Assembly (NCBI GenBank): GCA_028820635.1
Contig: JAPPIG010000082.1
Coordinates: forward strand, 352,645 to 416,644
DNA: 64,000 nucleotides
Direction of reading: 5' to 3'
Origin: Candidatus Poribacteria bacterium
GTDB lineage: Bacteria; Poribacteria; WGA-4E; WGA-3G
Shown here: positions 43,420 through 52,072 of the stretch, one piece after another
Position numbering within the stretch: position 1 is the first letter of the stretch
Layout: each line of letters begins with the position of its first letter
Notes under the pieces: model-generated
What the model was told of the DNA's origin: nothing
Database searches by the model: none
What the model saw: the letters and a program-made list of their open reading frames with translations, nothing else
Position numbers and translations under genes: made by a program

Positions 43420-45027
43420 TTGAAACCGAATTTTATAGGCGTAATATTGATTGCCGCATTTTTTCTATGTTTCATCGCGGGCGGTGTGATCTCACAAGAG
43501 ACAGAACAATCAACAGAAACGGAACAGTCAATATCTGTCCACGTTGAAACACCACGACGTGTTACAATTGTTTCAGAAAAAACTTATAACGGATTTTTAC
43601 AACCGCGTGCCGAAGTTAAGGTATATGCAAATATTTCGGGTAAAATCGTTGCACTCAACGCGCAAGTTGGACAAAAGGTAACAAAAGGGGATATGCTTGC
43701 CCAGATCAACGCACGTGAGGCAGGCATCGCAGCAAAGAAGGCGGAAGTTACATTAAGCGTTGCCAAATCGCAACTGACAACGACGGAAGCAAACGCACAA
43801 ACACGGGTAGAAACGCAACTTGTGACAGCAAAAGAAGCAGTGGCAGAAGCAGAGGCAAAACATGAGGAAACAAAATCGCTGGCAGAGATGCGGATTCGGA
43901 ATAAGTTATTAGAAGCGGAATCTGCCCTTAAAGTTGCCCAATCAAACTTGGAACGGTCGAAAGTCAGTTCAGAGCAGGGACTGGAACGGGCAAAAACAGA
44001 ATTCGCCAAAACGACTTCGGATTATGAAAGGGATAAGGAACTTCATGGAAAAGAACTTATAAGCGATAGCGCGTTTGAATCATCGGATACACGTTACAAA
44101 CTGGGAAAAAGCCGATATGAAGAGGCTGTCGCCTCAGCAAATCAGTTTAAAGATGGGACTGCCCAACTTGCTGTGGAAAAAGCGAAAGCAGAATTAGTTA
44201 TTGCACAGAAAATTGTTGAGAGCAAAGGCTGGGAGCGTGAAATCGCTGCGGCAGAAGCCAAAGTTACGCAAGCAAAAGCGAACCTTGTAACTGCCCAAAA
44301 GCTTGTAGACGCAAAAGCATGGGAACGCGAAATTGCAATCTCAAAATCTGCTGTCAGTGAAGCAGAAGAACAGTTGAAACTGGCGCGGGAACAGGTGAAC
44401 CAAGCGGCTATTGTTTCTCCAATTGACGGTGTGATTACGCAGCGGTACCAGGAACTTGGGGATTATGCCAAAACCGCCGCTTCTTCTGGTCAACCTGTGT
44501 ATACAGTTGTTGCTGTAGATGTTCTCAAAGCCGTTTGGACATTGCCTGTTAGCGATATAACCCAAATTAAGAACGGAAATATGGTGCTTATCTCTACGGC
44601 ATCCGGTATCCAAAACATCATCGGGACAATTGATTTTATCAGCCCGACTGTAAAACAGGGTGAAAATACAGTTGTTGTTCACGCCACGCTACACAATTTA
44701 GCAGGCATGAACGTTGAAAATGGTTCTCCTGCACCAGTTGACAATAGCGCATTAAAACCCGGCACATCGGGAACTATCTCTATCAAAACAGGTGAGCGGA
44801 AAAATGTCTTGTTACTGCCGCGCCGCGCTGTGCTGCAAATTCAGGGTGGTAAAGGGAATATTTTTGTCAATGAGAGCGGTGCAGCTCGCCTAAAACAGGT
44901 AAACGTAGGTGGCGTATACGGTAGCGAAATAGAAATAAACTCCCGCCTCGCGCAGACAACCCAGGTGATTGTTGACAATCAGCACCAGCTAAAAGATGGG
45001 ACAGCAGTTTCAGTTATGCGGGATTGA
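43420..45027 (+). CDS. HlyD/RND-type periplasmic membrane-fusion protein
   Basis: About 535 aa. The start is a TTG at 43420, set by AGGAGGG 8 nt upstream; the ATG at 43402 lies before that site. A signal/anchor segment (FIGVILIAAFFLCFIAGG) leads to a barrel-lipoyl part (YNGFLQPRAEVKVYANISGKI, GQKVTKGDMLAQIN). A very long Ala/Glu/Lys-rich helical hairpin follows (about 90-330), with an internal repeat around AKGWERE/AKAWERE. The returning lipoyl half is QAAIVSPIDGVITQRYQELGDYA, then a beta-barrel with LLPRRAVLQIQG. Such adaptors bridge inner-membrane pumps to outer-membrane channels; no pump gene adjoins. Confidence 0.88.
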   Translation: MKPNFIGVILIAAFFLCFIAGGVISQETEQSTETEQSISVHVETPRRVTIVSEKTYNGFLQPRAEVKVYANISGKIVALNAQVGQKVTKGDMLAQINAREAGIAAKKAEVTLSVAKSQLTTTEANAQTRVETQLVTAKEAVAEAEAKHEETKSLAEMRIRNKLLEAESALKVAQSNLERSKVSSEQGLERAKTEFAKTTSDYERDKELHGKELISDSAFESSDTRYKLGKSRYEEAVASANQFKDGTAQLAVEKAKAELVIAQKIVESKGWEREIAAAEAKVTQAKANLVTAQKLVDAKAWEREIAISKSAVSEAEEQLKLAREQVNQAAIVSPIDGVITQRYQELGDYAKTAASSGQPVYTVVAVDVLKAVWTLPVSDITQIKNGNMVLISTASGIQNIIGTIDFISPTVKQGENTVVVHATLHNLAGMNVENGSPAPVDNSALKPGTSGTISIKTGERKNVLLLPRRAVLQIQGGKGNIFVNESGAARLKQVNVGGVYGSEIEINSRLAQTTQVIVDNQHQLKDGTAVSVMRD

Positions 45028-45040
45028 ACAACGGTTCTGT

Positions 45041-46174
45041 TTATATCCTCCCTAAAACATAAACCTGAATATGTTCCCACTTCCGTTTAGACCGATGCGT
45101 TGCAACCCGTCTTTTAAAAAGGTTTTTGCATACAAAACCTGACTCATCTATTATCGCTTCAAGGTTCGCGATTGCTTTTGGACCAGAGGCATCAGCATAG
45201 CCTAACAGTAACGTTCCATCGGGTTTTAAGTAGTTCGGCACTTGTTGAAAAAAACGTTTCAGTGTTTGCTGTTTCTCATCGTGGATAGCCAATTCTGCTC
45301 TGTTTCGGACACGCGCAACCACCCACGGCGCATTGAAAATGATGATGTCGAATTGAACTGACGGAAACGGATCAAACAGATCTCCCGGTGGCATGACATG
45401 CACATTGTCTGAATTTGATAACACCCGTTGAACGTTCAATTTAGTTGTCGCAACGGCTTCTGGAAGTATATCTGATGCATATATTTCCGCTTCTTCTCCT
45501 AACTCCTGCTGTGTGAGCAGTGTCAAACACCCACTGCCACAACCGATGTCTGCAACTATCGGTTTGCTGTGCGAGTTTTCGTTCCGCACACTTTGCAATG
45601 CCTCTTGAAAGCATTCAATTGTTTCTTGAGAACGCGGGGCAAGGACGTTTTCAGATGCAACGAGGGAGGCATCTAAGGCGCGGATAGGATAAGTCTCTTC
45701 AAGCGCGTTTTGAATACGTTGAATAGTAACGACAGGCACAAGAAACGGACAGTCTTCATTAACATCTGGCGGTTCACCAATCAACTCCAATAAAAAGGGT
45801 AAGATGGGAGCAGGTTCAACTTGTAAAATACCCTCCTGATTTGCCCAACACATAAGTTTTGATAGTGCCGCTTCTCTATCTTGTTTCGGATTGTTGCGTT
45901 GATCGCGCGACTTGCCTCTCTCTACACGGTTGGTATTTGACGCAGATAATTCCTTTTTGTGTCGCTGGATGTAGTCCATTACGGCTGTAATTTGTTCCCA
46001 TTCCCCTTCAACAACAGCAACACCACCGCGCTGAATATGTGTGAAAATCCGTCCGAGATGCACCAATTCTTGATTGGAAAACAACTTGACACGTGCTCTT
46101 GCAAAGACTGCTTCCCGACATTCAGCAGGGACGTAGACTTCTCCGATAGAACTGATGGAATAGAATTTGCTCAT
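45041..46174 (-). CDS. Class I SAM-dependent methyltransferase
   Basis: A 377-aa protein. The C-terminal half is a Rossmann methyltransferase: motif I VADIGCGSGCLTLL, acidic IYASDILPEAV, and motif IV IIIFNAPWV. The last replaces the NPPY of PrmC/RlmG-type amide or base N-methyltransferases with NAPW. The N-terminal 180 residues include a charged linker (RVERGKSRDQRNNPKQDRE) and SLVASENVLAPRSQETIECF, resembling the PrmC segment preceding motif I. The target could be a protein glutamine, a nucleotide or a small molecule; it is not decidable here. It converges with the membrane-fusion gene, 13 nt apart. Confidence 0.8.
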   Translation of the reverse strand: MSKFYSISSIGEVYVPAECREAVFARARVKLFSNQELVHLGRIFTHIQRGGVAVVEGEWEQITAVMDYIQRHKKELSASNTNRVERGKSRDQRNNPKQDREAALSKLMCWANQEGILQVEPAPILPFLLELIGEPPDVNEDCPFLVPVVTIQRIQNALEETYPIRALDASLVASENVLAPRSQETIECFQEALQSVRNENSHSKPIVADIGCGSGCLTLLTQQELGEEAEIYASDILPEAVATTKLNVQRVLSNSDNVHVMPPGDLFDPFPSVQFDIIIFNAPWVVARVRNRAELAIHDEKQQTLKRFFQQVPNYLKPDGTLLLGYADASGPKAIANLEAIIDESGFVCKNLFKRRVATHRSKRKWEHIQVYVLGRI

Positions 46175-46213
46175 TTCCGCTCTATAGTGTTTTATCCACT
46201 TTCAAATTGTTAG

Positions 46214-46291
46214 TCCGACAATAATCGGGAATCAGAGTTCCCTCCTACAAAGAGTTGAACACATTAGTAGGAGCGATCTCCGAATCTCGAC
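46214..46291. repeat. Palindromic repeat with arms in swapped order
   Basis: TCGGGAATCAGAGTTCCCTCC-type arm (to about 46250) is followed by GTAGGAGCGATCTCCGAATC (from 46266). The outer TGTAGGAG ends of other copies face inward here, so the order of arms is permuted. Confidence 0.55.
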
Positions 46292-46328
46292 TTTTAATCC
46301 ACAATTTAGACTGGACTGTCCAGTAGTA

Positions 46329-47378
46329 TTAGCGAACTGCCACAACCTTCCCAGTCTTCACCGATTCCGCTTCTTTGTAGCAGAGCAGGAGCGCATCTCT
46401 CGCCCCAACACCAGACAACGCTGTGGGTTCTTCCTCCCAGTCAATAGCATCAACAGCATATTGAATTTCAGCAGTAAACGCATCAATTGGATCAACTTCT
46501 CCCAAATCTACCTGTTCAACGTTGCCATCTTCGGTAATGAGTGTCAGCGGCATTGCCGTAGAAGGTTCACCAGCAAGCGTAGAAAAATCGAACAATAACG
46601 TGGCTTTTTCAAGAAAAACCTCAAATCCGTGCGAAAAGGCTCTACCTTTTTGTGAGATCGCACCTGATGAACAACTCACAGTGAGTTCCTTATCGTTGTA
46701 GATATATTGTGTTGTCAAAAAGTCCAGGAAATTCCCGCCTGCCAACTTACCTTGTGAAAACACTGCATCGGGAACGCCACAGAGTAATTGAATAAAATGT
46801 GTGTCGTGAATATGTAAGTCGATGCCAGGACCGCCACTCTTTTCAATGTCAGCGATATCCCGCGACCAACTCGGTTTAGAGATAATCCGCTTGAAATGTG
46901 CGCCAAGAAGTTCACCATATTCTCCGCTTTCAACAGCCTGCTTCGCATAAGCATATTCAGCAAAGAAGGGTAGCACATGTGCAACCATAAATTCTTTGTC
47001 TGTCTGTTCCGCGAGTTCAACGATTTCATTCGCATCGTCAATATCAATGGAGATAGGTTTTTCAACGAGGGTATGTTTCCCCGCTTGGAGAGATGCGATG
47101 CTAACTGATTTATGCAGATGTGTAGGTAAACATATATCAACGAGGTCAATCTCTCCATCGGCGAGTAGTTCGTCAATATCGTTGTATTTCCGGATATTGG
47201 AGAGGTCCTCCATCCCGCCGCGTGGTCCAAAATTACCTTGTATGCCGGTCCAATCACCTGCAAGTTTTTTCGGATCACGCGTACAGATGGCGACCACTTC
47301 TGCACCTTTCCCTCGCTGAATACCATAGTAGTGAATCATGCCCATAAATCCGATACCGACAATTCCGATTTTTATCAT
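46329..47378 (-). CDS. Gfo/Idh/MocA-family oxidoreductase
   Basis: A 349-aa NAD(P)-dependent dehydrogenase, typically acting on sugars or inositol. The dinucleotide loop is IGIVGIGFMGMIHYYG, the conserved catalytic EKP motif is in HTLVEKPISIDIDDA, and SGGPGIDLHIHDTHFIQLLCG carries the D-x-x-x-H-type catalytic pair. Length is typical. AAGGAT precedes the ATG. A LamG protein gene lies 91 nt upstream on the same strand. No sugar transporter is in the window. Confidence 0.92.
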   Translation of the reverse strand: MIKIGIVGIGFMGMIHYYGIQRGKGAEVVAICTRDPKKLAGDWTGIQGNFGPRGGMEDLSNIRKYNDIDELLADGEIDLVDICLPTHLHKSVSIASLQAGKHTLVEKPISIDIDDANEIVELAEQTDKEFMVAHVLPFFAEYAYAKQAVESGEYGELLGAHFKRIISKPSWSRDIADIEKSGGPGIDLHIHDTHFIQLLCGVPDAVFSQGKLAGGNFLDFLTTQYIYNDKELTVSCSSGAISQKGRAFSHGFEVFLEKATLLFDFSTLAGEPSTAMPLTLITEDGNVEQVDLGEVDPIDAFTAEIQYAVDAIDWEEEPTALSGVGARDALLLCYKEAESVKTGKVVAVR

Positions 47379-47469
47379 TTTTCTATCCTTATTTCATAGA
47401 AGAAGGCACAGATGCCTAACTTACAAAGCGGACACCTGTGCCATAAAAAAATATAATAAGAGTCAATGG

Positions 47470-48258
47470 TTAATAGGCAATATTTCTTTGCTTAATATTG
47501 CCCCATGTTGTCGCGACTTTATTTTTCGGTGTAACAGCGAGAAGTTCTCCTCCCATCGCCTGACTGATTTCACCTTCGTTAAGCGCTCGACTCCATATAG
47601 CAGCATCGTCAATCATACCGTTCTCAAATGTATACTGAGGTCGATCTTTAGAGCAACCAATCCGCAGGTCTTGGTCGTTAGTGCCGGTAAATTTGAATGC
47701 TTTGGAATCTTCAACATCTAATTTACCGTCAACATAGATTTTTATCGCGCTACCATCGTAGGTTCCCACGACATAATGCCACGTTTTTGCCTTTAGTGAA
47801 TGCGGTTTGTTCAAGTGCTGACGATTTTGGTCTGACCCCAAGAACATATTGTAGCTGTTACCATCGCCAAAAACACCGATACCGTAGGATGTATGCTCAC
47901 CTCCGTTATGGCAGTTTTTGTCAAACCACTGCGAGTTATTATTCCAGGCTTCCATCCAAATCCATGCTGCCATGGTAATCTCACCACTGATTTTCAACTT
48001 ATCATCAGCAGGGACGTTAACGCAATCCGCACCTTCAGCAGTGATTTTGATCGCATCACCATTTTTTCCTTCAACGATTTCAGTGTTTGCCACGATGTTT
48101 GCGTCAAGTCCGTTGCCGGAACTATCACGGATAGTTTTACCATCAACATCATCAAAAGTGAAGTAGACGACAAGATCATCTTCAAGTGCTGCCATAAGTG
48201 TGCTAACTGTGATAAACATGAGTATGGTTAAGAGTGAAAACATTATTGAACGTACCAT
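47470..48258 (-). CDS. Exported LamG (concanavalin A-like) domain protein
   Basis: A 262-aa protein with a signal peptide (MFSLLTILMFITVSTLMAA) and a LamG/laminin-G_3 jelly-roll: LVVYFTFDDVDGKTIRDSSG, ITMAAWIWMEAW, TWHYVVGTYDGSAIKIYVDG and GMIDDAAIWSRALNEGEI. These domains bind carbohydrate or other surface ligands. A tail TPKNKVATTWGNIKQR follows the domain. AGGAGG lies 9 nt before the ATG and a promoter is visible upstream. Confidence 0.88.
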   Translation of the reverse strand: MVRSIMFSLLTILMFITVSTLMAALEDDLVVYFTFDDVDGKTIRDSSGNGLDANIVANTEIVEGKNGDAIKITAEGADCVNVPADDKLKISGEITMAAWIWMEAWNNNSQWFDKNCHNGGEHTSYGIGVFGDGNSYNMFLGSDQNRQHLNKPHSLKAKTWHYVVGTYDGSAIKIYVDGKLDVEDSKAFKFTGTNDQDLRIGCSKDRPQYTFENGMIDDAAIWSRALNEGEISQAMGGELLAVTPKNKVATTWGNIKQRNIAY

Positions 48259-48362
48259 CAGAGTATTCCTCCTATTAAAGATTACAATAAAACTTTATAT
48301 TTTTCCCGCGTATGAGCGAATCAAAACTCGTACTAAGCGCTTGTCGCTATGTTACACAAAAT

Positions 48363-48391
48363 ATATTATAACGCCTTGATTTTTAAGTCAA
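48363..48391 (-). promoter_or_regulatory. Promoter for the LamG gene
   Basis: On the minus strand: TTGACT (48391-48386), 17 nt, TAATAT (48368-48363); a TATAAT at 15-nt spacing overlaps. It lies about 105 nt before the ATG. Confidence 0.45.
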
Positions 48392-48415
48392 GATAAGTTT
48401 ATGTCTCCCCCAGGG

Positions 48416-49148
48416 TTATTTAGTTTTCAGTTTTTCTGTGCATTTTACTGCAAACGTTAATATTTTATAGTCGCAAGGTCGTAGCGCGTTTTTTATCAAC
48501 ATACCCATTATCACCCACGACACACCGCGTGCCTCGGTCAATGAGTTTCTCTTTCTTGGTGTCCAATACCTGGCGTTCATTGGCGTTAGCAGGTTCAACA
48601 TGAAACATCAAGGGAAACCCACTATGGGTTGCGGTGAGATGGAGCCCGTAGCCATAAACCCATCCGTGATACCCGCTTTTCGACCAAGTCGCAGTTGTAT
48701 CAACACCCCGTAAGCCTTTGGGTATCTCATTATTGAGGCGATCCTTCTGATGCCAGACAGGTCCCGCGGCTTTAAACAGGCTCTTATCTACATAAACGAC
48801 TTCTTGACGGAAGCATCCACCATGAGTTAGATGCCAAGCTGCGACATATTCAGTGAAGGCTTCAAGGGTCGGTGTCAACGCTTTGTATCTACGCCCGAGG
48901 GGCACATGAGACGGACACCTCGGCAGTCGGCATCTTTTGAGCCAGAGCGGATGGTGAAATAAGTAATCTTGTTGTGCGCGCATAGCGGTAATCCCCTTGA
49001 GTGTCATAACCGCGGAAAAGACGATGAGAGAAGCATCCGGATAAGTTTCGGGGCTCCCTCTTTTTGAGACGCTTTCTTGGGTCAGTAAAAACTCATCTAA
49101 CACCGAAAAAAGAAATGTGGTATACTCTATTATGTCAGGATATTTCAT
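48416..49148 (-). pseudogene. Truncated DDE transposase (IS4/IS5/IS1182-like) with frame break
   Basis: A 227-aa frame (49148-48465) starts well (AAGGAGA before the ATG). It has an N-terminal helical region (MTLKGITAMRAQQDYLFHHPLW), a first catalytic Asp in VVYVDKSLFKAAG, and a second in CVVGDNGYVDKK. It then stops, with the region that should hold the catalytic Glu missing. In another frame, a C-terminal-like end (TFAVKCTEKLKTK) reaches 48416, so an internal deletion with a frameshift is likely. The end 60 nt (48416-48475) recur at 58674-58732 without the gene. No clear terminal inverted repeats or target duplication were found. Confidence 0.75.
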
Positions 49149-49275
49149 GGGTATCTCCTTGAAACTAATTTCTTATTCCTAAAAAATTTGAGGGTTTTAT
49201 CTGCGGATTACCGGCACAGATGGAAACCTTTTGATGATTTAAAAATTTATTATTCTGAGCAGAATTAAAAAGAAC

Positions 49276-49305
49276 TTGACATATAATGTCATAATATAGT
49301 ACACT
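49276..49305 (+). promoter_or_regulatory. Promoter for the MoxR/VWA cluster
   Basis: TTGACA (49276-49281), 18 nt, TACACT (49300-49305). It leaves a leader of about 120 nt before the ATG at 49434. Confidence 0.55.
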
Positions 49306-49433
49306 ATTAACAAACTCGGAGAATAACTCAGTATTTAATCATTTTCCCAATAACGTTATGCCTATAGCCGCACCCTTGTTAAGGAAAAACCCTATTTAGG
49401 GCAGTGCACTATGGTCATCGGGAGGTATACTTC

Positions 49434-50924
49434 ATGCAAGAAAAATTGATTCTTGAAAAGATTCGTCATGTCCGCCGTCGCTTGAACGTACAAGGATATT
49501 TTCAAACACTCGCGACGTTTCTATTATTTGGACTTTTGGTGTGTGTACCAGTAGTTATTGTTGATAGCATCGTCACCTCTTTTAATATTCCGCCCTTGGT
49601 CTTCCTCGGGGTCGCAGGCGGCATTGCAGTCGTTGCACTGATTGTCCGTCTTATTCGACCAGTCAATCTACAGGAAGCAGCCCGCGCAATTGATATAGAC
49701 GCATCACTTAAAGACCGTGTTGTAAGTGGGTTAGAACAAATTCAACGCAAAACCAATGAAACGTTAACCGCGCTTCAAATCCAAGATACCTCTAAAAGGT
49801 TACAAGCAATTCCTATCAAACAAGTTGCTCAATATACTGTCCCGCGTGAAACCAAATACATTGCTATTGTTGTCGCTTTTCTCGTCACTTTCTCGTTTGT
49901 TGAGTTTTTTGCCCCACCTGCGACTTCAACAGAGATTGACATTTCACCGCAAATTGCAGCAGAAGCCGACTCGCTGTTGAAAGAGATTGAAGAGGTAAAA
50001 AAAGAAGCTGAACTGGACGAAGACCATGAACTCAAAGAAATCTTGAAAGAAATTGAGGAAAGAACACTTAAGTTGAAAAAACCTCAGATTGCTCCTAAAG
50101 ACGCTCTTGCAAGATTGACCGAATTGAGTGCGCTGTTGAAGACGAAAACTGATCCCCACAAAATGGCGAAGCAGGAAGAGTTGATGAAGGGTCTCGGACA
50201 ACAGTTCATTGGTAATCCGATCCTCGGTGAATTTGGGCAACAGTTGAAACGCGGTGATTACAAAGAAGCAGCTGACAAACTGGACAAAGTGGCAGAAGAT
50301 GTCCCGAAATTTGACCAAGAAAAACGCCAGAACTTGTCCGATGAACTCAAACGCGCTGGTAAAAGCCTGAAAAATACTGACCTTGATGGACTTGGCGGTG
50401 AGTTATCTGGTACGGGGGAATCACTTGACGGAAACGATGCCGAAGGTGCTCAAAAAGGCTTGCGCGCTTCAGGGAAAAAAATTCGTGATTTTGATCTTCT
50501 CAAGAATCGCAATCAACGGTTAGCAAAGTTATTGTCCGAATGCGAAGCATGCAAAGCAGGTATCGCAGGTGCTTGCAACAGCAAAGGTATTAATCCTGCT
50601 ACGGGACTGACAAAATTGTTATCTAACAAACCGGGGCAGGGTATTGGGAATAAAACTTCTGAGACCCAACAAGGTGATCTTACTTCCCTTGATTCTACCC
50701 TTAATCTTGAACAACTCACGGGTGTCCAAGGCGAAGGTAGTTCTACCGTTCAAACTTCCAAGGCATCGGCAGAGGGGCAAGAATCTGCCCTCAGTTACAA
50801 AGATGCTTATATGAAGTATCAGAAACTTTCTGAAGATGCGCTCACTGAAGAACAGATCCCTCTCGGTTATAAGTTCTATGTGAAACGTTACTTTGAATCG
50901 ATTAAACCGACTGATGATAAGTAA
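49434..50924 (+). CDS. Membrane protein heading the MoxR/VWA cluster
   Basis: A 496-aa protein of unrecognised family, partly like DUF4175 N-termini. Two adjacent transmembrane segments (TLATFLLFGLLVCVPVVIV and PPLVFLGVAGGIAVVALIV) precede VNLQEAARAIDIDASLKDRVVSGLE, a pattern also seen in DUF4175-type proteins. A third segment (YIAIVVAFLVTFSFVEFF) leads to a long helical, charged region (about 180-390), likely periplasmic. A CEACKAGIAGAC cysteine cluster lies near 380. GGAGG precedes the ATG at 49434. Placed first in the cluster, it probably acts with the MoxR and VWA proteins. Confidence 0.6.
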   Translation: MQEKLILEKIRHVRRRLNVQGYFQTLATFLLFGLLVCVPVVIVDSIVTSFNIPPLVFLGVAGGIAVVALIVRLIRPVNLQEAARAIDIDASLKDRVVSGLEQIQRKTNETLTALQIQDTSKRLQAIPIKQVAQYTVPRETKYIAIVVAFLVTFSFVEFFAPPATSTEIDISPQIAAEADSLLKEIEEVKKEAELDEDHELKEILKEIEERTLKLKKPQIAPKDALARLTELSALLKTKTDPHKMAKQEELMKGLGQQFIGNPILGEFGQQLKRGDYKEAADKLDKVAEDVPKFDQEKRQNLSDELKRAGKSLKNTDLDGLGGELSGTGESLDGNDAEGAQKGLRASGKKIRDFDLLKNRNQRLAKLLSECEACKAGIAGACNSKGINPATGLTKLLSNKPGQGIGNKTSETQQGDLTSLDSTLNLEQLTGVQGEGSSTVQTSKASAEGQESALSYKDAYMKYQKLSEDALTEEQIPLGYKFYVKRYFESIKPTDDK

Positions 50925-50937
50925 ACCGAGTTTTTAC

Positions 50938-50974
50938 AAATCACCGCAGAGATGATATGTCTTTGCGGTGATTT
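50938..50974 (+). terminator. Hairpin between the membrane protein gene and moxR
   Basis: Arms AAATCACCGCA (50938-50948) and TGCGGTGATTT (50964-50974) pair perfectly over 11 bp with a 15-nt loop. It could attenuate or process the transcript. Confidence 0.5.
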
Positions 50975-51006
50975 AATGTCTAAGCACGACTACCATTAGA
51001 GGGAAC

Positions 51007-51990
51007 ATGTCCGAACAAGTTGAACAAAAACACGAAGAATTCCGCGAAACCTTTCTAAAAATACAACAAGAGGTCTCAAAACGAATCGTTGGTCAAAAAG
51101 AGATCATAGAAGGCGTTCTTATTTGCTTAATGACAGGTGGACATGCGCTATTGGAAGGAGTGCCTGGCTTAGGCAAAACGCTTCTTATACGAACACTGCA
51201 TGAAGTGCTTGACCTCGAATTTTCTCGGATTCAGTTTACACCCGACCTTATGCCTGCTGACATCGTAGGCACTACAGTCGTTGCTGAAGATGAAGATGGA
51301 CGTAAATTCTTTGAATTTCAACCCGGTCCAGTCTTTGCAAATCTTGTCCTCGCTGACGAGATCAACCGGGCAACCCCAAAAACACAATCTGCCCTGCTTG
51401 AAGCGATGCAGGAAAAATCTGTAACAGTTGCAGGACAGCATCGCGACCTGGATTTACCTTTCTTCGTGATGGCAACCCAAAACCCGTTAGAGATGGAAGG
51501 CACATATCCTTTACCAGAGGCACAACTTGACCGTTTCTTCTTCAAACTCAAAGTTGAATTTCCAAGCCTTGATGAACTTGACATCGTAATGGAACGCACT
51601 ACGAAACGCGAAATGCCTGCTGTTGAAAAGGTTTGCGATGGTAAGTCGATTAACGAATTAGAACAGATTGTTCGCGACATTCTCGTCGCTGAAGACGTTC
51701 GAAAATACGCCTTACGAATTGTTATGGGAACGCACCCAGAAGTAGAAGATGCGCCGGAAAAGACAAAACAATATGTCCGATACGGTTCAAGTCCTCGCGG
51801 TGCTCAGGCTTTGATTCTCGGAAGCAAGGTCCGCGCAATCCTTGATGGTAGATACAACGTTGCCCGTGAAGACATTCAAGCAGTTGCACTGCCAAGTTTG
51901 CGTCATCGTCTTATACTTAGTTTTGAAGGTGAAGCTGAAGGCGTTGACCCAGACAGCATCATCCAACATCTGTTAGAAGTTATTGATTGA
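51007..51990 (+). CDS. MoxR-family AAA+ ATPase
   Basis: A 327-aa chaperone-like ATPase. RIVGQKEIIEGVLICLMTGGHALLEGVPGLGKT carries the P-loop (GVPGLGKT, about 55-62). The MoxR blocks are RIQFTPDLMPADIVGT, LADEINRATPKTQSALLEAM (Walker B plus MoxR motif), ATQNPLEMEGTYPLPEAQLDRF (sensor 1) and GSSPRGAQALI (sensor 2). MoxR proteins work with VWA-domain partners to activate or insert substrates, and such partners are encoded directly downstream. AGAGGGAA precedes the ATG. Confidence 0.95.
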   Translation: MSEQVEQKHEEFRETFLKIQQEVSKRIVGQKEIIEGVLICLMTGGHALLEGVPGLGKTLLIRTLHEVLDLEFSRIQFTPDLMPADIVGTTVVAEDEDGRKFFEFQPGPVFANLVLADEINRATPKTQSALLEAMQEKSVTVAGQHRDLDLPFFVMATQNPLEMEGTYPLPEAQLDRFFFKLKVEFPSLDELDIVMERTTKREMPAVEKVCDGKSINELEQIVRDILVAEDVRKYALRIVMGTHPEVEDAPEKTKQYVRYGSSPRGAQALILGSKVRAILDGRYNVAREDIQAVALPSLRHRLILSFEGEAEGVDPDSIIQHLLEVID

Positions 51991-51998
51991 ATCCTTCT

Positions 51999-52050
51999 TG
52001 TAGGAGTGAATCAACACTGAATGCACATAAGGCATTCCGTAAGTTCTACC
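51999..52050. repeat. Short repeat between moxR and DUF58 genes
   Basis: TTGTAGGAGTGAATCAACAC, then TGAATGCAC and GGCATTCCGTAAG. It combines the TGTAGGAG start with the AATCAACGCTGAATGC-type motif seen at 15421, 56345 and 58740. Confidence 0.45.
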
Positions 52051-52072
52051 CTCTCACCGCGCGAGGTTCCCT

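Noticed and set aside
46715..47326. 203-aa minus-strand ORF inside the Gfo/Idh/MocA gene
   Set aside because: It is the shadow of a clear oxidoreductase in another frame on the same strand; its translation has no recognisable motif.
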